Notes under the pieces: generated by a model
Seen by the model: the letters and a program-made list of their open reading frames with translations, nothing else
Databases searched by the model: none
What the model was told of the DNA's origin: nothing
Translations under genes and position numbers: made by a program
Assembly: GCA_934359755.1 (NCBI GenBank)
Contig: CAKRLV010000023.1
Span: 1-33,552, forward strand
Reading direction: 5' to 3'
Length of the DNA stretch: 33,552 nucleotides
DNA from: an uncultured Agathobacter sp.
Lineage (GTDB): Bacteria > Bacillota > Clostridia > Lachnospirales > Lachnospiraceae
Shown: positions 7,742 to 15,164 of the stretch, piece after piece
Layout of the letters: every line of letters begins with the position of its first letter
How positions within the stretch are numbered: the stretch's first letter is position 1

Positions 7742-7863
7742 TTTAGATTTTCTGTTGATTTTATTATAGTTGTTATTTCACATTTTCACAACCAGATTCT
7801 AAACATGCGCCGCAAGGCGCACACCAAAGTCTAAAGGCTACCGACATCAGCCGGTAGCCTTTT
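7742..7863 (+). ncRNA. Candidate small RNA ending in hairpin repeat copy 2
   Basis: In the gap between two minus-strand genes the plus strand has TTTAGA (7742-7747), 17 bases, TATAGT (7765-7770), a perfect TGCGCC-GCAA-GGCGCA hairpin with a GNRA-type tetraloop (7806-7821), and the 37-bp terminator repeat at 7827-7863. Together they could give a transcript of about 87 bases starting near 7777. Alternatively the hairpin serves the minus-strand lipoprotein gene ending at 7881, though on that strand the T-run is interrupted (TTTAGACTTT). Confidence 0.35.
7827..7863 (+). repeat. 37-bp hairpin repeat, copy 2
   Basis: Exact copy of 7216-7252 in the same orientation, 575 bases further on. Both copies are also preceded by CTAAACAT. 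It lies just past the stop codon of the minus-strand lipoprotein gene and probably ends transcription there, most efficiently in the plus direction. Confidence 0.85.
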
Positions 7864-7880
7864 ACTTCTTATTCCTTTAA

Positions 7881-8978
7881 CTATTTGATTGTAATCTTAA
7901 CTGTACTTACATTGCCTGCCTTGTCATATACCTTAACTGTTCCTTTGCCCTTCTTGTCAATTGTAACTCTGTAGGCATTGTTCTTCAATTTCTTGATAGA
8001 AACTTTCTTGCCATTGTATGTGACTTTGCTGATTCCACTAGTCTTATCTGATACTGTAAATACCGCCTTGTTCTTGAAACTCTTCGATTTAGCATTGATT
8101 ACCGGAGCTTTGCTGTCGTAATTGTAGGTAAATGCTGTCTTAAATCCCTGTGGATTTGAAACTACAATCTTGTTCTTACCCTGCTTTAACCACTTGCTTG
8201 CTGGCTTGCCATCTGATGTAGTCCAAGAAGATAATGTTGCAGGCTTAGTCTTAGACTTTGTTCCGACAACTTTCTCAACCTTACCTGGAAGCTGTAAATA
8301 TCTTGTGATCTGTTTTCCATTACATTTAACAGTTGTAGTTCCCCAGAATAAATCTTCTGTTTCAAACAATGGTTCTTCATTATTCCACTGGCTCATTTCG
8401 CCAAGGTAAACTGTTGGTGTAATCTTATTAGCTGCTATAAGCTGCTTACCTTTTTCTGTATATGCATACCATTTAACCTTGTTAGATGCTGATGCATTGT
8501 CCATCTTGAAGACAACTGTCTTGTTATCATTGCTAAGTGCACCAGATGTCTCTACATATGGTACATCATTGTTAAAAGTACATGTAAATAACATACTCAT
8601 GTCATCAGTTGTATCTTCATACTGTGATACCATACTATCATCTGGATCAGACTCCAGATATACAATATCCTTTGTAATTTTGCCGACTGTACCTGTCTCT
8701 GTAGACTGTCCCTTTAATGCATCGTCACCTGCTATTGTCTGGCTCTCTGTCTCAGTATAATACTCTACTCCATCAATCACCTCAACGACTGCCTCTGGAG
8801 ATGTAGGCTGACCATCATTAACTGCATCTACTGATGCCTTATCAATTGATATCTTCGCTGTAACATTCACATTATCCGGTGTAGTAAAATCATATGTAGC
8901 ATCTGCAATTACTGAACATCCTGAAAGCATTGATACACCTAAAATCATTAAACCTGTGAGTAAAAATTTGTTCTTCAA
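7881..8978 (-). CDS. Lipoprotein with C-terminal Ig-like domain
   Basis: The 365-aa product has a lipoprotein signal peptide with lipobox LSGC (C21), so it should be lipid-anchored on the outer face of the membrane. The mature part begins acidic and threonine-rich. The middle (about 125-255) contains WYAYTEKGKQ and an aromatic-rich segment. The last 80 residues (KAPVINAKSKSFKNKAVF... to GTVKVYDKAGNVSTVKITIK) resemble a bacterial Ig-like domain. The start codon is TTG at 8976-8978, seven bases after AAGGGGGA; no ATG fits as well. No enzymatic motif was recognised. It has its own promoter (9044-9071) and appears monocistronic. Confidence 0.8.
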   Translation of the reverse strand: MKNKFLLTGLMILGVSMLSGCSVIADATYDFTTPDNVNVTAKISIDKASVDAVNDGQPTSPEAVVEVIDGVEYYTETESQTIAGDDALKGQSTETGTVGKITKDIVYLESDPDDSMVSQYEDTTDDMSMLFTCTFNNDVPYVETSGALSNDNKTVVFKMDNASASNKVKWYAYTEKGKQLIAANKITPTVYLGEMSQWNNEEPLFETEDLFWGTTTVKCNGKQITRYLQLPGKVEKVVGTKSKTKPATLSSWTTSDGKPASKWLKQGKNKIVVSNPQGFKTAFTYNYDSKAPVINAKSKSFKNKAVFTVSDKTSGISKVTYNGKKVSIKKLKNNAYRVTIDKKGKGTVKVYDKAGNVSTVKITIK

Positions 8979-9043
8979 ACTCGAATCCCCCTTTTCTTTA
9001 TTGGTACCTCTATATGAGAGTACGTACTTTTCGGTTCATCTTC

Positions 9044-9071
9044 ATTATATCAAGAAATACCACAATGTCAT
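9044..9071 (-). promoter_or_regulatory. Promoter of the lipoprotein gene
   Basis: ATGACA (9066-9071), 16 bases, then a perfect TATAAT (9044-9049) with a TGn extension on the minus strand. Start of transcription near 9037, about 60 bases before the TTG start. Confidence 0.7.
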
Positions 9072-9098
9072 CTTAATATTTCCTTAACTGCCTTAACT

Positions 9099-9132
9099 GT
9101 TGCTGTTCACACCTGACAATGCGAACAGTAAC
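9099..9132. repeat. Short palindromic element, mini copy of the 22784-22940 repeat
   Basis: GTTGCTGTTCACA (9099-9111) and TGCGAACAGTAAC (9120-9132) pair over 11 of 13 positions around an 8-base loop. The arms match the ends of the larger element at 22784-22940 (GTTACTGTTCA), so this looks like an internally deleted copy of the same family. Confidence 0.55.
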
Positions 9133-9160
9133 CCTTGACTTTACCCACAAATGATTAATA

Positions 9161-9643
9161 TCATCCAGAAATATCTGTAGTACTACGCTCTTTTACATAA
9201 TGTATAAATTCTATTGCACCGCCTATTGCAATTAATAAAAATCCTACATACCAGAACAGTATTCCCTTGCTATTAGTTGTGCCATAGATATCAAGTACGC
9301 CTCTGAATATACTTCCAGCTGTCAGTGTATATACGCCACACTGACAGATTGCCAGTGCGCTTTCTGAAATTTCTATCTCTTTATATACCAGCCATCTTAT
9401 TACGTTTATGCCTACTCCTGCCAAAAGTGGAACTATAAAAGCTCCTATCATAAATATCGAGTACACCTGATGGCTGAAAAATTCATATATCGTTGAAAAA
9501 ATAATACAAAACGCTGTTAAAACTATATTCTTTATTATTTGCTTTCTTATTATTTGCTTTCTTATTATTGGCTTTCTTATCATTTGCTTTTTTATTATTG
9601 GATTTTGCATAATCTGTTCTGTTTTCATATTTAATTCACACAC
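9161..9643 (-). CDS. Small membrane protein with repeated basic N-terminus
   Basis: The 160-aa product has an N-terminal region (about 14-40) built of five repeats of the type IIRKQ, encoded by a 15-bp tandem repeat, followed by four hydrophobic helices (about 41-58, 64-82, 100-115, 127-147). I do not recognise the membrane part. The first possible start is GTG at 9641-9643; an ATG five codons in (9626-9628) is also possible, and neither has an ideally spaced ribosome binding site (AAGG lies 1 or 14 bases away). Its neighbours on either side are separated by hairpins, so it may stand alone. Confidence 0.65.
   Translation of the reverse strand: MCELNMKTEQIMQNPIIKKQMIRKPIIRKQIIRKQIIKNIVLTAFCIIFSTIYEFFSHQVYSIFMIGAFIVPLLAGVGINVIRWLVYKEIEISESALAICQCGVYTLTAGSIFRGVLDIYGTTNSKGILFWYVGFLLIAIGGAIEFIHYVKERSTTDISG
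9532..9606 (-). repeat. 15-bp tandem repeat, five units, inside a membrane protein gene
   Basis: Five consecutive 15-bp units, two of them identical (9532-9546 and 9547-9561) and the others differing at one to three positions, encode the basic IIRKQ-type repeats. The unit length keeps the frame. Confidence 0.85.
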
Positions 9644-9711
9644 CTTACTTTGCCTGCATTCATAATAAATAATGCATACATTTTATTTTTTCACTTCTCT
9701 CTAGTTGATTT

Positions 9712-9754
9712 CTAGTACATCGAAAAATAAGTTTCTGGCTATTCGATGTACTAG
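9712..9754. repeat. 13-bp perfect inverted repeat at the end of the glycosidase-like gene
   Basis: CTAGTACATCGAA (9712-9724) and TTCGATGTACTAG (9742-9754) are exact reverse complements with a 17-base loop. The stop codon of the gene ending at 9751 lies inside the stem. There is no T-run on either side, so it is not a textbook intrinsic terminator. Confidence 0.7.
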
Positions 9755-10788
9755 TATCCAATATATACGATATCACTCACACTTCTCTCTTTAATTGAAT
9801 GTCCATTTGTTGTCGGTGAATTTATAATCTGACCATTGAAATACATAGTTGACGAACCGCCTCCATCGAGATTATATGCAGTTGTCACTCCAAGGCTTTC
9901 CATAAATTCTGCAAGTTCATACAATGAGAGTCCTTCATTTTCTGATGTTCTTCCATCTGCCACTACAAAAACATAGTGATTTTCATCGATTATTCCAATC
10001 GCGGTTCTTGGATTGCTCGCCATCGCTTTTCCAACTTCTTCATTCTCTGAGACACTTATGCTACCGTTTTCAACAAGTGCTGGTCCAAATGAGAGTACAT
10101 TCTGCGCCCCTTTTTCAAGAAGTTCTTCTGCTGTAACCTCATCCTCCTGTATTATCTCAAAACTTCCATCTTCATATATCACCAGATCTTCGTTTCCGCT
10201 TTGGGCGTCATCTCTATATATGACACCATTTCTTATGACATATCCGCTTTCCTGGGCTCCGTAGTAATCTCCATTTATAGCCAGAATCGCATTTACACTA
10301 TCAGCTATCTCAGATGTCTTCTCTGTCACATTTCTTCCGTATGAACTCTGTGCAAATGCTGTTTTCAGATAATCTGATGAATTCAGCACCACATCTGCAA
10401 CATGTATATCAGTATCATTTTCACGATAATCTGTGAGAGTTATCTTTATATTGTCATCCTCATATGTTGTCGATGTCGTAGATACATTTCCGGTTGTGCT
10501 GGTGCTGTTATCCTGTGAAGCATTATCTCCTGAACTCTGTTCATCAGTTGTATTTCCTGTATTTGCTGTCTGCCCATCTACCGTACTTTCCTGTTCCGCC
10601 GACCGTCCTTCAGATGTACTTCCTGTGCCTGCTGTACTTCCGCTTTCTGCTGTCTGTGCATTTACTACTGTAATTTTTCTTGTTATCACGAATGTATCAA
10701 GCAACATATATACTGTAAAAGCAATAAGGACAATACCATATACTGCTTCTATCCATCCTGCTTTCTTCTTTTGCTTCTTCTCTACCAT
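9751..10788 (-). CDS. Phosphodiester glycosidase (NAGPA) domain membrane protein
   Basis: The 345-aa product has a basic cytoplasmic start, one membrane anchor (about 14-36), a long low-complexity Ser/Thr/Gly/Asp linker (about 43-108) and an extracytoplasmic NAGPA-type domain (about 109-345, PF09992). Family hallmarks are AINGDYYG, NPRTAIGI and NLDGGGSSTMYFNG. In characterised relatives this domain removes GlcNAc-1-phosphodiester caps; in bacteria it is found in polysaccharide gene clusters. The ATG overlaps the end of the upstream glycosyltransferase gene by 7 bases, which suggests translational coupling and a shared role in envelope glycans. The exact substrate is unknown. Confidence 0.9.
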   Translation of the reverse strand: MVEKKQKKKAGWIEAVYGIVLIAFTVYMLLDTFVITRKITVVNAQTAESGSTAGTGSTSEGRSAEQESTVDGQTANTGNTTDEQSSGDNASQDNSTSTTGNVSTTSTTYEDDNIKITLTDYRENDTDIHVADVVLNSSDYLKTAFAQSSYGRNVTEKTSEIADSVNAILAINGDYYGAQESGYVIRNGVIYRDDAQSGNEDLVIYEDGSFEIIQEDEVTAEELLEKGAQNVLSFGPALVENGSISVSENEEVGKAMASNPRTAIGIIDENHYVFVVADGRTSENEGLSLYELAEFMESLGVTTAYNLDGGGSSTMYFNGQIINSPTTNGHSIKERSVSDIVYIGY

Positions 10789-11495
10789 CCTGCACCACGC
10801 CTTTCCATTCTTACATCCATATGCTTTAATATCTGAGCATATATTAGAACTGAATCACGTACCACATGAAAATGTGAACTATTGTTATTATCAAGATATA
10901 TTGTCTCTATTGGAATCTGACATATAAGCATTCCACCTTTTGCATATTCAAGCAATACATTTATCTCATATTCATACCGCTCTCCTGCTATGCTCCGCAT
11001 AAACTCCACCTGCTTATCCGAAAATGCCCGAAGTCCTGTCTGTGTATCCTGTATCCGAATACCCGTGACAAATAAAAATATACACCTCGTGATGACATTT
11101 CCAAGCCGGCTTCTTATCGGCACATCCTTATCAAATTCTCTCACGCCAAGAATCAGGCTGTTTATCTCTTTCTCTGCCACTTCTGTTACTCTTATAACAT
11201 CATCTATTGAATGCTGCCCATCTGCATCCAATGTAACAACAGTGTAATCCTCTTTGCCATCTTCTGCTATAAATTCAAGCCCCGTCTTAATTGCTGCGCC
11301 CTTGCCTCTGTTTACTTCATGTATAAGAAGCTCTGCATACGGCAGAATCTCATAGAAAACGTCCGCATATTCCGGACCACTTCCATCATCTACTACCACC
11401 ACACTGTATCCATTTTCTATCAGCTGTACTGCAATCTTTATTAATTTTTTATCAGGTTTATATGCAGGTATAAGCGCATATCTCTTCTCAGCCAT
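10782..11495 (-). CDS. Family 2 glycosyltransferase, DPM1-like
   Basis: The 237-aa GT-A enzyme transfers a sugar from a nucleotide donor, probably to polyprenyl phosphate. Visible motifs: ALIPAYKPD at the nucleotide-binding start, VVVVDDGSG, EVNRGKGAAIKTGL, and TLDADGQHS with the metal-binding DxD-type residues; no membrane helices follow. The start is set at the ATG at 11493-11495, eight bases after AAGGAGGA; the longer frame to 11540 would contain this binding site inside the gene. It lies between a GtrA gene and a NAGPA-domain gene, a grouping typical of polyprenyl-phosphate-sugar flipping and cell-surface glycan decoration. Confidence 0.92.
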   Translation of the reverse strand: MAEKRYALIPAYKPDKKLIKIAVQLIENGYSVVVVDDGSGPEYADVFYEILPYAELLIHEVNRGKGAAIKTGLEFIAEDGKEDYTVVTLDADGQHSIDDVIRVTEVAEKEINSLILGVREFDKDVPIRSRLGNVITRCIFLFVTGIRIQDTQTGLRAFSDKQVEFMRSIAGERYEYEINVLLEYAKGGMLICQIPIETIYLDNNNSSHFHVVRDSVLIYAQILKHMDVRMERRGAGW

Positions 11496-11566
11496 AATCA
11501 TTTCCTCCTTCGGAATACCTTGTTTATCTTTATGAATCAAGGATAATGTTTCAACCTTAAACGAAG

Positions 11567-11950
11567 CTAAAATTTATGTCTGAAAATTATTTTTTTCTGA
11601 ATGCAATAATTCATCACAAAAAGTGAAAGTTCTGTAAACACTTTTGCAATATATAGTTTGAGTCCCGGAATCAATGAGAAAAGTAACAAGACAACATTGT
11701 TCATACACAGTATAAAGGCCGCCAGTATAAAGTACTGCACGGTAGACTTAGTGCTCCTTTCTTCCCCAAAGACAAATCTGCAGTTCATCATATAATTGCA
11801 AATTGCGCTCGCAATTCTTGCTATTATATTGGCTGCAAGAATCCATAATTTTGTATCTGGAAATATAAAAGACAGCGCGCAGAACAACGCATAATCAATT
11901 AGAAAACTTGTAAAAGATGATGTAGCAAACCTTATAAATTTAGATTTCAT
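11567..11950 (-). CDS. GtrA family membrane protein
   Basis: The 127-aa protein has four membrane helices and the GtrA pattern FIRFATSSFTSFLIDYALF, then NYMMNCRFVF and a basic end NYCIQKKIIF. GtrA-like proteins are proposed to flip polyprenyl-phosphate-linked sugars across the membrane, often beside a DPM1-like glycosyltransferase as here. The ATG follows GGAGGAGA. The gap to the glycosyltransferase start is about 70 bases. Confidence 0.92.
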   Translation of the reverse strand: MKSKFIRFATSSFTSFLIDYALFCALSFIFPDTKLWILAANIIARIASAICNYMMNCRFVFGEERSTKSTVQYFILAAFILCMNNVVLLLFSLIPGLKLYIAKVFTELSLFVMNYCIQKKIIFRHKF

Positions 11951-11975
11951 ATTATAATCTCCTCCTGGTCATTCG

Positions 11976-11984
11976 ATTGTACCA
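11976..11984 (-). promoter_or_regulatory. Possible extended -10 promoter of the gtrA operon
   Basis: TGGTACAAT on the minus strand is an extended -10 element. No good -35 box is visible, and the leader would be very short. Confidence 0.3.
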
Positions 11985-12012
11985 GTAGAGATTAACACCA
12001 CATCCTTAAATG

Positions 12013-12059
12013 AAATTAAAAATACAGGGCATATCATGTACTTAAACACGTATGCCCTG
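12013..12059 (-). terminator. Intrinsic terminator of the flavodoxin/DUF3793 operon
   Basis: On the minus strand CAGGGCATA and TATGCCCTG (12051-12059 and 12025-12033) form a 9-bp stem followed by TATTTTTAATT. It lies right after the DUF3793 stop codon. Confidence 0.8.
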
Positions 12060-12063
12060 CATT

Positions 12064-12627
12064 CTATGTGCAAACAGTCATTTTTGAAATTCCCACACCT
12101 TCAAAAAATAATTTGGTATATACATCCTTACATTTTTTTATCTGTGCAAACAGCTTAACCTTCTCTTCGCTGTTGCAGTATACTTTCCATGCCCCACAGC
12201 ATTCACAATTTCTCCCGGCATTTTCAATAAACCCTTTCACATCCTCAAGTGGATAACCCAGAAAAATTCCTATCTCATGCGGAAAACATGATGAACTTAT
12301 GAATTTGCTTTTAAGGCGCTTTATACAGTAATCTGCATCACAGCTCTTATAGCCATATTTTAAAAGTAAATCAAAAACTCCGCTTTTACCTAGTGCTTCT
12401 TCTAGCATTGCTGGTCTGTAGATATATATAAGAGCTGAATCCGTCCTCATCTTGAGAACCTCTACATATACACCTTTTTCATTTATCAGGCGGTTGATTT
12501 CCTGAACTTCTTCCCGAACCAGCGATTCTCCATCATGATAATAATTAAAGAGACCTGCGCACTTAATTCCAGCAAGTGTAGGTGCACAATGCTCAAACAA
12601 TCCCTTTTCCAATTTTCTTACACTCAC
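12064..12627 (-). CDS. DUF3793 family protein
   Basis: The 187-aa soluble protein carries the marks of DUF3793 (PF12672): CAPTLAGIKCAGLF near the start, SALIYIYRP in the middle, and the C-terminal HEIGIFLGYPLEDVKGFI with GAWKVYCN. The function is unknown, but such genes often sit next to a flavodoxin gene in Clostridia, as here. The start is GTG at 12625-12627, six bases after a perfect AGGAGG; the longer frame from ATG at 12645 would place that site inside codons 3-4 and has none of its own. It probably shares the flavodoxin transcript and ends at the terminator at 12013-12059. Confidence 0.88.
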   Translation of the reverse strand: MSVRKLEKGLFEHCAPTLAGIKCAGLFNYYHDGESLVREEVQEINRLINEKGVYVEVLKMRTDSALIYIYRPAMLEEALGKSGVFDLLLKYGYKSCDADYCIKRLKSKFISSSCFPHEIGIFLGYPLEDVKGFIENAGRNCECCGAWKVYCNSEEKVKLFAQIKKCKDVYTKLFFEGVGISKMTVCT

Positions 12628-12704
12628 TTCAAGCCTCCTAATCATCTTACAAATTGCTTATCTATCTGCCTGTGTGTCGCTTACAAGTCATAAATTCACA
12701 GGTA

Positions 12705-13136
12705 TTATGCCTGTGCAAGCTGCTTACCAAGTGACTCACACTCAGCGATGCAATCAGCATCTGGTGTCTCCTGGCAAATAAGTCCTTCTCCGTTCAAGAC
12801 ATTGGCTCCACAGCCATTCATTCTATCTACCCAGTCTCTCATCCACTGGCCATCACCCCAGCCGTAAGATCCGAATAATGCGATTGTCTTGCCTGATGCA
12901 ATTCCTTCTACATCACAGACAAATGGCTCCATCTCAGCCTCTTCGAGAACTTCCGCTCCCATAGCCGGACAACCTAATGCAAATGCCTTAGCATCCTTAA
13001 GCTCTGCTATAGATGCATCACCCACATATACAACTGCGGCTTCCTTACCAGCATCCTGTATACCCTTTCCTATAGCCTCAGCCATGGCCTGCGTGTTTCC
13101 TGATTGAGACCAGTAAACTACATAAATCTTATCCAT
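12705..13136 (-). CDS. Flavodoxin
   Basis: The 143-aa protein is a short-chain flavodoxin, a soluble FMN electron carrier that can replace ferredoxin when iron is scarce. The phosphate-binding loop SQSGNTQAMA is at 10-19, and the flavin-stacking loop region GSYGWGDGQWM is at about 89-99. The ATG follows AAGGAGG. Upstream are a promoter (13178-13206) and an operator-like palindrome also present before the ZIP transporter gene, which suggests metal-dependent control. It is followed by the DUF3793 gene. Confidence 0.95.
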   Translation of the reverse strand: MDKIYVVYWSQSGNTQAMAEAIGKGIQDAGKEAAVVYVGDASIAELKDAKAFALGCPAMGAEVLEEAEMEPFVCDVEGIASGKTIALFGSYGWGDGQWMRDWVDRMNGCGANVLNGEGLICQETPDADCIAECESLGKQLAQA

Positions 13137-13152
13137 GATAAACCTCCTTCAT

Positions 13153-13179
13153 AAGTTAGTATTCTCTAACCATGGTTAG
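13153..13179. promoter_or_regulatory. Operator-like motif before flavodoxin
   Basis: GTTAGTATTCTCTAAC (13155-13170) matches GTTAG-N6-CTAAC and is nearly the same as 14065-14080 before the ZIP gene (AAGTTAGT...CTCTAAC shared). It overlaps a 14-bp perfect palindrome CTAACCATGGTTAG (13166-13179), so three half-sites lie in a row just downstream of the -10 box, a position suited to repression. Confidence 0.6.
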
Positions 13180-13206
13180 AATAACATATCTTGTTTTATA
13201 CTTCAA
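13178..13206 (-). promoter_or_regulatory. Promoter of the flavodoxin gene
   Basis: TTGAAG (13201-13206), 17 bases, TATTCT (13178-13183) with a TGT extension on the minus strand. The -10 box touches the operator-like palindrome. Confidence 0.6.
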
Positions 13207-13254
13207 CCATCCTTCGCGATACTTTTTCTCATTAAAGCATTACATATATATTTT

Positions 13255-14031
13255 TTATCCAAGCGCAACATCAAGAACCATCATCAGACTAAATCCAAAA
13301 GCAAAAAAAATTGTTCCAAGATTAGAATGTTTACCCTCGGACATCTCCGGAATAAGTTCCTCAACTACTACATAAAGCATCGCTCCTGCCGCAAAACTAA
13401 GCAGATATGGAAGCAGTGGTACTACAAAACCTGCTGCAAGAATTGTAACAACAGCACCAATAGGTTCCACTATTCCAGACAACACCCCAGCCACAAAAGC
13501 CTTTCCTCTTTTCATGCCTTCTGCCCGAAGCGGCATAGATATGATTGCTCCCTCCGGGAAATTCTGTATTGCTATTCCTATAGAAAGTGCAAGTGCTGCC
13601 ATAATAGTTATTCCCGAATTTCCAGACAGATATGCTGCAAATACGACTCCTACTGCCATTCCCTCTGGGATATTATGCAATACAACAGCAAATACCATCA
13701 TTGTTGTTCTTCGAAATTTAGTCTTAGGTCCTTCTACCTCATTGCTTTTTCTATGTAGATGTGGAATGATGTGATCTAAAAGTAAAAGAAATAGTATTCC
13801 TATCCAAAACCCGACTGTAGCTGGTACAAATGAAAGTTTCCCCATACTTTCGCTCTGCTCTAGTGCTGGTATTATAAGACTCCATATAGATGCTGCAACC
13901 ATAACACCTGCTGCAAATCCTGTCAGAATCCTCTGAACCATATCACTCATATCTTTTTTCATAAAAAACACGCAGGCAGCTCCAATACTAGTTCCTAGAA
14001 ATGGAATCATAATTCCATAAAATGTAGTCAT
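13255..14031 (-). CDS. ZIP family divalent metal transporter
   Basis: The 258-aa protein has about eight membrane helices and the ZIP signature in helices 4-5: VVLHNIPEGMAVGVVF and later IGIAIQNFPEGAIISMPL, whose H, N, P, E residues bind Zn2+ or Fe2+ during transport. Near the end, VVEELIPEM is also typical. The start is the ATG at 14029-14031 after AAGGAGGA; the open frame to 14100 lies partly upstream of the predicted transcription start and is rejected. It is downstream of its own promoter and an operator-like site shared with flavodoxin, which points to metal-responsive expression. Confidence 0.93.
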   Translation of the reverse strand: MTTFYGIMIPFLGTSIGAACVFFMKKDMSDMVQRILTGFAAGVMVAASIWSLIIPALEQSESMGKLSFVPATVGFWIGILFLLLLDHIIPHLHRKSNEVEGPKTKFRRTTMMVFAVVLHNIPEGMAVGVVFAAYLSGNSGITIMAALALSIGIAIQNFPEGAIISMPLRAEGMKRGKAFVAGVLSGIVEPIGAVVTILAAGFVVPLLPYLLSFAAGAMLYVVVEELIPEMSEGKHSNLGTIFFAFGFSLMMVLDVALG

Positions 14032-14064
14032 AATATGTTCCTCCTTATGTTTTTGAAATAACAA

Positions 14065-14080
14065 GTTAGTCACCTCTAAC
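14065..14080. promoter_or_regulatory. Operator-like motif before the ZIP gene
   Basis: GTTAGTCACCTCTAAC is an imperfect dyad GTTAG-N6-CTAAC lying just downstream of the -10 box, over the expected transcript start. It shares 13 of 16 positions, and the flanking AA, with the site before flavodoxin. Confidence 0.6.
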
Positions 14081-14083
14081 TGT

Positions 14084-14112
14084 ATTATAGTTCTTATCAA
14101 AAGATATGTCCA
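14084..14112 (-). promoter_or_regulatory. Promoter of the ZIP gene
   Basis: TGGACA (14107-14112), 17 bases, perfect TATAAT (14084-14089) on the minus strand. Start of transcription would be near 14077, within the operator-like motif. Confidence 0.75.
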
Positions 14113-14147
14113 GTTTCATTTTTTGTGACTTATATGGGATAAATAGA

Positions 14148-15164
14148 TTAAAAGATTCCTGTAGGGATTAATATTCTGATATATCTGATTGCAGGGACAT
14201 ATTGTTCCAAATCTACAAATACAGGGCACAAAAACAAAAAGCAAATCATCATAACTACTATACTTGAGTAATATGAAATCCTGCTTTTAATAAAATGCAT
14301 AAGAATTGTTATCCATACTGCACTATAGATAATAAATATAAAAATCTTTAAGATATCCGTCTTTCCATACCAGTTTCCTGTCCATGTAAAAAGTAAAAAC
14401 ATAGCACATAATGGGATTGTCCCGGCAGCAAGTTCTCCCATGAAATCAAACCATAACTGATTTTCTCTGCTTAATGCTGTTTTTACCCTGCCATTATCCG
14501 ACCAGCTATTGCCAGCATACAGATACATTATTAGAAAAACAAAAAAGATAATTATTCCCCTTATTGGATTTACCTTCGATATGGTCTCAGTCTCCTGTTT
14601 GCATTCAAGCTCAATCATATCTGTACTAAACAATAACGAAGAGTCAAGGAACTCGTCATTTTTGCGAAGCATTTCTCCAAATCTTTTTTCATCTGCACTG
14701 TCAAATATTTTCTCATCACTTTCTTTAAGCAGAATTCTGCTATAACTTTTCAGAAATGTTGAATAAACACTTTCTTTTATAACCGCTCCCTTGGTAGTAT
14801 CAGTCGAACAGATATAACCTATCAGTTCCTTTGTATTTCCGTTTTCAAATTTCTTGTCGAAATCATCACCAAATACAAATCCACACTCCAGCTTTCCCTG
14901 TCCGACATCTTCTACCATGCTTTGATTATCATCATATATGGAAAAGTTAAATACACTATCCATGCTCATAATATCGTCAGCAATTTCTCTGCCATATTCA
15001 GTATTTCCAAGGTATATTCCAGCATTCATGTTTTTGCCATCCGGAATATTTATACTTCCAATCAAAATCACAATGCCCACCATAGCAGCAAGCTGCAGAT
15101 ATAATCCCCAGCTTTTTAAAATCATCTTCAATTGAACTATGTACCAGATTATTTTTTTCTGCAT
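14148..15164 (-). CDS. ABC-2 type permease, second subunit
   Basis: The 338-aa membrane protein has one N-terminal helix (about 18-38), a polar extracytoplasmic region (about 40-200) and five to six helices in the C-terminal third. This topology is that of ABC-2 permeases with a large loop after the first helix. The gene overlaps the preceding permease gene by 16 bases, so the two are probably made together as a heterodimer served by the ATPase at 17898-18572. The last residues are abrupt (ILIPTGIF), so the last helix may be short compared with relatives. Substrate unknown. Confidence 0.82.
   Translation of the reverse strand: MQKKIIWYIVQLKMILKSWGLYLQLAAMVGIVILIGSINIPDGKNMNAGIYLGNTEYGREIADDIMSMDSVFNFSIYDDNQSMVEDVGQGKLECGFVFGDDFDKKFENGNTKELIGYICSTDTTKGAVIKESVYSTFLKSYSRILLKESDEKIFDSADEKRFGEMLRKNDEFLDSSLLFSTDMIELECKQETETISKVNPIRGIIIFFVFLIMYLYAGNSWSDNGRVKTALSRENQLWFDFMGELAAGTIPLCAMFLLFTWTGNWYGKTDILKIFIFIIYSAVWITILMHFIKSRISYYSSIVVMMICFLFLCPVFVDLEQYVPAIRYIRILIPTGIF

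Noticed and set aside
14032..14100. N-terminal extension of the ZIP transporter
   Set aside because: It runs back over the operator and -10 box; the internal ATG has a strong binding site and starts a typical ZIP helix.
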